A DNA stretch of 64,000 bases from the NCBI RefSeq assembly GCF_011386835.1, contig NC_088796.1, positions 87,255,968 through 87,319,967 of the forward strand, in the 5' to 3' direction. The notes beneath the pieces were generated by a model. The model saw nothing but the letters and a program-made list of their open reading frames with translations. It searched no databases and was not told where the DNA came from. The position numbers were made by a program, and so were the translations under genes. How positions within the stretch are numbered: position 1 is the stretch's first letter; each line of letters starts with the position of its first letter. Source of the stretch: Chrysemys picta bellii. Its lineage: Eukaryota; Chordata; Testudines; Emydidae. Shown here one piece after another: positions 56,097 to 64,000 of the stretch.

Positions 56097-59000
56097 TACA
56101 GTGTTTATTGTATTTTCCTCTGAAGTAACTGTTATGGCCGCTGTCTGAGACAGGATATCAGGACTAGGTGGACCAAGAACCTGATATAGTATAGAAATTC
56201 CTATGTACTATAAGGGGACTAGATAAATAATATATTTAAACAACACAATTATAATGTAATAACTAGAATGTGTTCAACTAAAAGCAATATTAAGAAAAGT
56301 TGTCTGAATCTTACTTTTAAACAGATTTAGTGTCAAGTCATGGAGCCTTTATTCAGTTCTTAGGTAAAATTCTCACTGGCTGTAACAAGAGTTGTGGACT
56401 AAATAAGGACAAAGGATCTCTGTAAGGGAATCTTCCCTGAATTTGAAGAGTAGAAACTAGGCTTACAAACAGAAGGGGTAGATGTGCAAAATGTTCATCA
56501 GCTGAACAAAGGCTGCACTTGGAAACAGAGAACGGCCAGTCCTATGCTGAAGAACTTTGGAGTCCTAACAAATGTGGAGACAAGAGGGAATAAAGCAGCA
56601 CAAAACCCCATGGAGGGTGTAAAAGTAACTTGGACCCAAGAATAAACAGTTTATTAATAGTCCCAAATCAGTCACTGAGGCACTGGAGACATGTTGAATC
56701 TCACTCAGCGTCCTCAGGAAAACAGAGTGTGCTGGAGGGCAAAGGATAGGGCTGTATGACAGACCAATGCCTGAGAGTCCAGGAGACAGTCATATTTAGC
56801 ATCTCATTTAGGAGTTTCATAAGGTGGTGCATACTCATCTTTAGTACATTCCTTTTTGGGAGAACCTCTGTATGAATGTCTCCTGTACTCTAGGGGTGAG
56901 GTTAGCCACACACCTCTGAGCTTTCACTGGGCAGTATTCCCAGAGACCCAAAGAAGGCAGTCATAGGATCTAAGCTACTACACTGTAAATGATACTTTAT
57001 AGGAAGGTACCAGAAGCAGCAAAATATTTAAAAATAAATAAATCAAGAGCTAACGTAAAGCTTGAAATAAGAATCAAGTTTGCTTGTAATGTATGAAAAG
57101 ATGAGGGTCCTGGAACTAGCCAATAATTATATTCTCTGTTATTGATTACTGGCTGAGAAATTATAAGAATGATAATGAGCATCAGATTAACTTTTGCCTT
57201 CTGGGTGTGACTGAAGAACTGCTCTCTCCTCCACTTATAAAATTTAGTGTGAAAAATAACTTCTATAGAGAAGCAGGGAACAATTCTCTCCCTAGTGAGC
57301 AAAAAAAATAAAATAAAAAACAAAAACCAGGGCCCATACCACTTTGCATTACATCATTTGAGTACCAGATGTGGTTTAGTTTCTACTGGTGTGGTAGAAA
57401 TAAAAAGACTGCAGTGGAACATTCCTCCAAATAGAATATTATCATCTGAAAAGCAGAACACAAAATATTGCAATCATCCCAGCTCATCCCATCTCTTGAC
57501 CTGACAGTCTTGCAATAGAATTCTGATGGTATATGAAGTCACCAGATTTCTTTGACTCCAAAACAACCTGGTTCCAAGGTCTTGATGTGGTGCTGGTGGT
57601 AGCGGTGGGCTGATCTCCTGGTTGGGGAAGAAAGTGAGTTATCAGGTGCCTCTTCATATCTTTGCTCTCAAGTGGCTCCTCTCCTTTCTCTGTGAGAAGT
57701 CCCAGCAAGTGCTCTTCTATCCCCAAAGGCTTGTAGGATACCCCGGGGATCTATGTTTCAGTCCTCTGGGTGCAAGTTAGACCAGTGAGAGGTTGTGTCA
57801 CTGCCTGCCCTGTAATCCTGCATGCATTAAATGCTCTGCAGCTATGGCTCACAGCCCAGTCACCAACACCCAGCAGCCAAGCATGCAGTTCCTGGAGTAT
57901 CTGTGTGCTGTGCAGTCTGGGTACAGCACTCTGTCCCTAGCAGCCTACCTACTACACAACCACCCCACCTTGGTCTTCACAAGCCTGGGCTACTACTTGC
58001 ACGGTGACTCTAACACACTCCCAACCCCAAATTTCCCCACAAGCATCTGCCGTGAAGTGTCCAGCCCTCTACCAGAACACGCAGAGAAGTAAATAAGGTT
58101 TGTTGCTCCTTTGAAAAGATAAAAGCACAGCTTATTAAATTTTACTAGTGTTCATCACTTCAATTCAAACAAAGCACTGGATTGGTTTAGATTAAATGTA
58201 AAACAAATTTATTTATTCAAAAAGAGGTAGGTTAAAAATAATTTCAAGTACAAAGGATAAAGACAGAAGCGGTTACAAGCAAATGAAAGTAAAATATGCC
58301 TTCTAGTGGCTAAGACTTAACAAGCTACTGTCTTTGTTCAAGGAAGATTTCTTACCAATCTTTCTTCTTGATAGCCATAGCTGACCTTCTTTCAGTCAAG
58401 AAGTCAGAAGGTCAAAGTACTGACTTCCCTTGTCTTCCTAGGTGAAATATCTTTGTCTAAGCAGGTTTCTCACCTATATTCAGTTCCCAGAGACTTCAAT
58501 CCCCTTGGTTGGAGAACCCATCTTTCTCAGCTTGCAAGAGCTCTGGCCCCTTTTGTCTGTTCAGTGATGGATGCCATGATAGCTTCTTCTCTCTCCTTAT
58601 ATCTTCCCAAATTCACTATTTTGTTCCCAGACTCAGATGATTTCATGCTGTTCTTCCCTGCCTGTGTGTCTGATCCCTCTGCTGATATGTATGTAAATTG
58701 GGTTTCCATTGTTTTGGGACAAATTTTGCTTAATTTCATTGGTGGCATTTGCTAGTGATAGTTGAGTCATTACCTCCTCCCCTTGTTATCTTCATGGCTT
58801 TGTTTACCTCTCATGTAAATGCACCTTCATTGTCTCTGCCTGATGACCAAGTACACATTCCATTGTCTAGGGCTGGCAGGGCTTATGCATTGCTTGCTTT
58901 TAAGAGCATAATTCTAGCATGTCTATAACTCTTTGCACTCACATTGTATATGCATCACACAGGAATATTAATGATTAGTGAGTTATTAGTTTTCCAATGA

Positions 59001-59229
59001 TATATTACATACCAGCTTTGAGTATATATCATGACAACAATGTGATGGGTATATTGAGTACATCAGGCCTGACAAGAGCTGCTGACAGAATAGTGGACCA
59101 CCCATGGAACTCTGTGTTGCACATATGCAAAGCTGCTAGGACGGTTAGTGAGGAGACATGGGTTATGGTACCTTCAGTAGTCAGATCATATTCTCTATTT
59201 CTCACATGACTGGCTGCTGCAGATGAAAG
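56097..59229. other. Unassigned; possible old LTR element 57730-59060
   Basis: No gene is supported. The 99-codon frame at 57793-58092 has no domain. The pyrimidine-rich segment 58350-58760 recalls LTR-derived reptile repeats, but I cannot define ends or a target duplication. Confidence 0.3.
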
Positions 59230-59480
59230 CCTGAATGCGACTGGGTCTTCAATGTTGACTAACTGATTGAGGCCCATCCCAGACAAGACTGAAGTGATAA
59301 TGGTTGTTTGGGGAAGCACCTGTCAGAGCTGGTGATTCTATCCCTTTCTGAGGGAGTGTGCCTGCCATCTGTTAAACCTGTCTGCAATATGAGGATGCTC
59401 TTGCAAGATCCTTCAGTGATCCATGATACTCAGGTTGTAGCTGTGGCATATGGTGCTTTTCCAAGGGGAATACACAGTGT
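59230..59480 (+). pseudogene. LINE reverse transcriptase remnant
   Basis: Plus-strand translation gives DKTEV near 59288 and then CLPSVKPVCN followed by an LLQDPSVIHDTQVVAVAYGAF-like stretch (about 59360-59460). This matches the LNPDKTEV...LGVLLDPSLSF..QV..V...AF region after the YADD motif of Jockey/CR1-like LINEs. A frameshift separates the two parts and the flanks are not recognisable. Old and inactive. Confidence 0.5.
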
Positions 59481-61251
59481 AACTGAGAATTCAAATACAA
59501 AATTTGTAATTCATGCTGTATTGGTTAGTGTGAATTTTGAAATGCAAATTTTACAAACTGCATTTTTTTTCAGTGAATATTCAAACATTGAATAAAAGTT
59601 TTTCCTAAGAATTTGCTGTAGCTAAGCTTGAGCATTCAATGTTTGCAGAGAGCAAATACAAAACACTCTCAAACAGAAACTCAATTGGAATCTGAACAGC
59701 TAGTAAGGGGGGGGGAATCTATCCCCTATTCTATCAGTTCTCATTAGTGTGTATTTAAAAAAAATAAATGTTCACATTTTAAAATAAGGAAGTCCAGACA
59801 TAAAAATATATACATACATATATAACCACATTTATGCAGTTACCACTCTTGAAAGTGAAAACTGGTCTCTATCTAGCACCTAAATATTCTTTTTACATGT
59901 AGCTGTCTAATTTGCTAGGTAATTAGTGTAATTGTACATGCAAAAAATGCAGAAAGGTGAAAGAAAGTCATACAAAGGATACAAGAATATAAGATTTTAT
60001 TAATATTCACTAATACTAAATGTTGAAATCAGCTAGGACAGGTGTGAGGAAAGTGTGATCAATAGCTGCAAGTTAGATCACAAGGCAGAGTTCACAGGAC
60101 ATGCTGAAAAATAAATTCTCTTTGAGATCTGTTCAGCACAACTAGTATATCTAGAAAGTTGACAGAACTGGTTATAGACACTAAAACCATGGTTAACTGA
60201 ACCTCTGTAATTCAAAGGTTGATTATATCCTCAGTGGTTTACTGAGATCTGGGTTAGTGGAATTCAGAATGCACTCACAATAAAGACAGACTGCTTTGCA
60301 AACCCAGCCAGCTAGAGAGGAGCTGCCCAGAGCTGCCCATTAGTTTGGCTTCCCCAAGGCCATGAGGCGAAAGAAAAGAGCACAATCAAGGGGGGTTGTA
60401 GGCATCTGGTTTCTCCGGGCTAGAAACTGCTAGTGTGCCTAACTGTGTTTTAGTAATTTGTGATGTACACCAAAATATTAGGGTCTGGTGTAACATCAAC
60501 CTCTTTTTACTTGAACTCAGGAATCCACAATTGGAAGACCTCATGTGCCTTCACCCTACTTTTTTTTTTTTTTAATTAAATAGTCCAGGATATATATTAC
60601 TGAGTTCTCTCTGTAAATCCTCATTCAAGGCCTGATCTGAAGCCATTGCAGTCATTCCATTGTTTTTCCACAGGCTTTGGAACATGCATAAAGTGGCAGG
60701 ATAAGAGGCCACAAAACTGGCCAGTTCATATCAATGGAGATTTTGAAGCTTTTCAGGTATTTTAAGAGGCTGCTTTGTAATTTCAGTGTTGCCATTCTCA
60801 TGATTTTATTGGGAGTTTTATGATATTTGGTGTCTTTCTTGAGGCCGCAGTTTCTGGAATCATGACATTTCATGAGAATCTCAATTTTCATTACAAAGCT
60901 CCACATGATTGTGGAGAAAAGTTTAAAAATGTGACCTGAAAGGCTCACACAGTGACACCAGAAGTCAAATAGAAAGAACCCAACATTTATGATGTGTTTA
61001 AAAAACTCTGCTTTTAAGCCAGTCCCATCCTTTTTTGAAGCTTGACCCACGATTTCTTAATGCCTATGGTTGGTAGTACTATAATTTCCTCTTTTAATTT
61101 ACGTTCTTTGTACCACCTATAGTAATAGTAATAATTACTGCAGTTTTTCATTAAATAGTGAGGGTATTGGGCCTAAACTTGGATGACACTTATTGCCTTC
61201 TGTGATGTAGTGTGCACCCTCAACTCTTGTTGATGTCTTCTCAGGGTTAAA
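59481..61251. other. Unassigned DNA
   Basis: No gene is seen. A G run lies at about 59708-59716 and a T run at about 60562-60573. The 132-codon minus frame at 60652-61050 has no domain. Confidence 0.35.
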
Positions 61252-61437
61252 TCTGCTCAGTATCTCTCAGCAGCGGTGGTTCCAGGCACCAGCGCAGCCG
61301 AAGGCGCGGCACTGGCGGACCTCCAGCAGGCATGCTGCCAAATTGGCGTGACCAGCAGACTGCCCGCAGGCGCACTGCCGAAAGCCGCCTGTCTGCCGTG
61401 CTTGGGGCGGCAAAAGATATAGAGCCGCCCCGTCTCT
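61252..61437 (-). repeat. GC-rich interspersed repeat (CGGCAGTGCG family)
   Basis: A sharply GC- and CpG-rich block sits in AT-rich DNA. On the minus strand it reads GGGGCGGCTCTATATCTTTT, GCCGCCCCAAGCACGGCAGA and GGCGGCTTTCGGCAGTGCGC. It resembles a reptile GC-rich repeat of unknown class. The short minus-strand frame here is a by-product. Confidence 0.6.
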
Positions 61438-62293
61438 CAGGAAGCATTTGTTACTCTACGGCCCATTACTGTGACCTGTATTTGCTGTATAGATGACACA
61501 AAGTATAGGAATCAAAAAGTTGTGAAAAATGGTATCTCAAAGTGCATCTGTTTCAGTAACGGATTTCAAATTGATATAGTGCAAAAAGAAAAGAAAACTG
61601 TTTGGAAATGTAATAAACTCCAATAGCTGCCTTGCAGCTGTAGATTTTTTTATATACTTTAGATTTGTTAAAGACAAAAGTTATTTTAAGTGTCTTTGTG
61701 TGTTGTCAGAATCTCAGTGCAGTATGGGGTATCTAAAGATTAGGAGGAACTGATAGGGGAGTGTTACTGTTGTTACTTGGGTGTATTATATTGTCACAGA
61801 AGATCTATAAAAGGTACACAGGAAAAAGCAAAGTCTATTCTCTAGTTAAGTGGGTAGATCACATTTTCAAGGGGGATAAAGAATTCAGGTCTTGTGCCTA
61901 TTTCACAATTGTGTGTCAGTGTATGTTCAGAGTTCCTTATTCCCCAGTAACATAATGGGCCCAATTCTGATCTTAGTTACACTGATATAAAGTAAGAGTA
62001 GCTCCTCTTAAAGTCCCCTAGTGTAAATCAAATCAAAATTAGGCCCTCTTTCAGACAATAATAGGGCCAACATGGAAAAACAAGCTTATATTTATTCATA
62101 GAAACATCATCAAAATATGTAGGATTGCTCTGTGAGTCATTTTAATAAATGACATTTGATTTTGGTGCATTGTTGGGGTACACTAGTCTTCTTCAGAAGG
62201 CACAATGCAATTTTCACTTCTACCTGAACAGTTGTTGGAAAGGACATCTGTTTCATGTTCCACCCTAGGATGTCACCTTAAAAGGAAAAATAC
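61438..62293. other. Mostly unassigned; dispersed repeat at 61955-62045
   Basis: GGGCCCAATTCTGATCTTAG, TTACACTGATATAAAGTAAG and AAATCAAATCAAAATTAGGC mark the diffuse repeat also glimpsed near 24340, 38560 and 51180. No gene is seen. Confidence 0.45.
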
Positions 62294-62304
62294 TGTATGC
62301 AACT

Positions 62305-62442
62305 TTCAGAGTAGCAGCCGTGTTAGTCTGTATTCACAAAAAGAACAGGAGTACTTATGGCACCTTAGAGACTAACAAATTTATTAGAGCATAAGCTTTC
62401 GTGGACTACAGCCCACTTCTTCGGATGCATATAGCAACTGCA
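62305..62442 (-). mobile_element. PLE pLTR copy with 11-bp target duplication
   Basis: TTCAGAGTAGCAGCCGTGTT, CTTATGGCACCTTAGAGACT, GAGCATAAGC and TTTCGTGGACTACAGCCCAC with TTCTTCGGATGCATATAG are the minus strand of the young element's pLTR. TGTATGCAACT flanks it at 62294-62304 and 62443-62453, with a few filler bases (62435-62442) before the right copy. It is close in sequence to the 44.5-kb element, so it belongs to the same subfamily. Confidence 0.85.
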
Positions 62443-62453
62443 TGTATGCAACT

Positions 62454-63477
62454 GCGCTTCAATGTCAGTATAGGTAGATCCTAAGTCCTAATGTGGAATT
62501 TGAACCCAATAACCAGGTGTCCCAGAAATGAGAATGTTACCACCTGAACACATTCTCATGTTTAATGGGATATTTTCTTTTTGTTGTTGCGTAAGTGATA
62601 CATTAACTAATCATCTGGCCATTTTGATCTATGAGTTTAGAACAGCCTCGCAGGGACAAACATAGCAGGAAGCTCTTTCAGTGAGTACATTAAAAATATG
62701 GGGATATGTCTGAGTATGTAATGAAGAGACAGCACATCTGGCATGTGACATGTTACACACTGTCATAATAATGTAAGTTAAGATTCTCTGGAATAAAACA
62801 AGGTAACCTAACCTTTCCACACTCTTGCACCAGTTAAGAGGATTTCAGAGCTGTGGAGTATAAAATGTGCATACAACGGAGCAAGGAGACCAGGGAACTA
62901 TGTTTCAAGATATTAATTAATTAGAAAAATATCAGAAGCAAAGACACACACATGAATATAATTATTGAAAAGAGGATTTTGCTAAAGAATTTTTATAAAT
63001 GGAAACTGCTTCAAGTTTAAGCCATGCTTAAAAACAACCATATGGGACAAGAGAGCAACAGCTGTGCTCAAATATTTTCTTGAGATGAACATTCATACTC
63101 ATTCATTGCTGTATCAAAATAATACCTACGTATATCAGTTTAGTTCACAACTGCTTTTAAAGGGTCATTGTTAGCCCTTTCTGAAGCCATTGTTAGTTGC
63201 AATTGTCATTGTTCGCTCTTCCATAGTGGCACAGAATACAGTAAACCCCATTGAGTATGGCAAAATATACCTTTTCTGCCAGTAGAGAGGACATTGGTCC
63301 CTCAATACTGCCTAAAGAAGCAAAAAGAGAGGATCTGGGGTTTCCCAAAATTGTTCCAATATTTCAACATCTTGGAATAAGAAACATTTGAGAAAAAACA
63401 CGTTAAAATGAAATGTTCAAGCACATGGTCATAAGTACTGTATTTATGACTTGGAAAGAATTTGAAATATGTCCTTG
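62454..63477. other. Unassigned DNA
   Basis: No gene is recognised. Confidence 0.35.
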
Positions 63478-64000
63478 TGACAGGGCTCCACTTACCATGC
63501 TAGCACCTCCTGCTGGTCATCCTGGGGATCAACTCTGCAGGTCGGTACACCATCTCCAGGTGTGTGTCTTGCCTGCTGTCACTTCTTCTCCCAGACCCAC
63601 GTTACTCCAAGGACTACAGCATCCTCTTTGTGACACAGCCCTCCATCCATGCCACACTCTGTGCTCCCTCCTTTCGGGGACCAGTACTGCAATTCAACTG
63701 TCCAGCTACTTCCTCAGTGGCGAGTGGCTGGAGTGAACCTGGGCCCAGCCTATTTTGGGTCCTGACCCAGGGACCCTGTAGATGGCACCCACATGCTGTG
63801 TCCCCTCCAACTTCTCAGTACATTTTCCTGGGCTACTTCCCTGCAGCCCCAGCACCTTCTTCATCCTTACCTCAGGGCCTCAGCAAGCCAGTTTTGGCAG
63901 CCAGCCAGGAGCTCTCTCACTCCCCTGTTCCTGCCCAGCGCTGCTCTGTCCAGGGTGCTAGCTTTCTACCACCTGCAAGGCAGCCAATCCTCCCTCCTTG
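63478..64000 (-). mobile_element. GC-rich LTR, cut by window end
   Basis: It starts TGACAGGGCTCCACTTACC and shares the ACCTCCTGCTGGTCATCCT word with 31230 onwards (CATCTCCTGCTGGTCGTCCT), at the same distance from the TG terminus. It is probably the same LTR family, in the same orientation. The right end lies outside the window. Confidence 0.55.

Noticed and set aside
57793..58092. 99-codon frame starting with a Cys-rich segment
   Set aside because: Cysteines do not form a known finger pattern, and no homology or splice signals are recognised. It may be inside an old LTR element.
61247..61447. Arg-rich 66-codon frame that could be taken for an exon
   Set aside because: It coincides exactly with a GC-rich interspersed repeat.
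1..64000. CRISPR arrays, bacterial operons, tRNA or rRNA genes
   Set aside because: No regularly spaced direct repeats, no cloverleaf I could confirm, and no prokaryotic gene organisation. The repeat content is vertebrate.

Overview
This window looks like intergenic or deep intronic DNA of a vertebrate, most likely a reptile and plausibly a turtle. The background is AT-rich. It carries CR1-type LINE 3' ends, MIR-like SINEs, several families of short DNA transposons, solo LTRs and a Penelope-like element (PLE). The turtle assignment rests on my recognition of repeat families and is an inference. I found no host protein-coding exon, rRNA, tRNA or CRISPR array that I can support. Nearly all open reading frames are short and look like chance.

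The one long coding region (45663-47540, 625 codons) is the reverse transcriptase and GIY-YIG endonuclease of a nearly complete PLE spanning 44565-47863. That element has a 14-bp target-site duplication, two direct pLTRs that differ at two positions in about 134 bp, an inverted copy of its own 3' end at its 5' side, and a hammerhead-ribozyme-like fold in each pLTR copy. Its N-terminal coding part is broken by a stop codon and by an expanded A run. Older PLE relics lie near 10.4 kb, 16.2 kb, 26.3 kb, 40.1 kb and 62.3 kb. Three of these have recognisable target-site duplications.

Layout: 1-10 kb is mostly unassigned, with a CR1 3' end, a perfect 16-bp hairpin and microsatellites. 10-14.3 kb holds a PLE relic, two adjacent MITEs, a GC-rich LTR-like block, and a MITE with a roughly 0.5-kb GC-rich minisatellite inside it. 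16-24 kb holds a PLE relic and several MITEs. 24-29.6 kb is largely unique and includes a possible conserved noncoding stretch. 29.7-32 kb is a dead LINE split by a solo LTR. 38.7-40.7 kb is a three-layer nest: CR1, then an L1/Tx1-type LINE, then a PLE. 43.0-43.6 kb is a MITE inside a MITE. 44.5-47.9 kb is the young PLE. 48-56 kb holds hairpin repeats, a MIR and a solo LTR. 57-64 kb holds a LINE remnant, a GC-rich repeat, a PLE relic and an LTR cut by the window edge.

The elements do not form a pathway. They record successive insertions, and the intact duplications and nesting give a relative chronology. The PLE at 44.5 kb is among the youngest.
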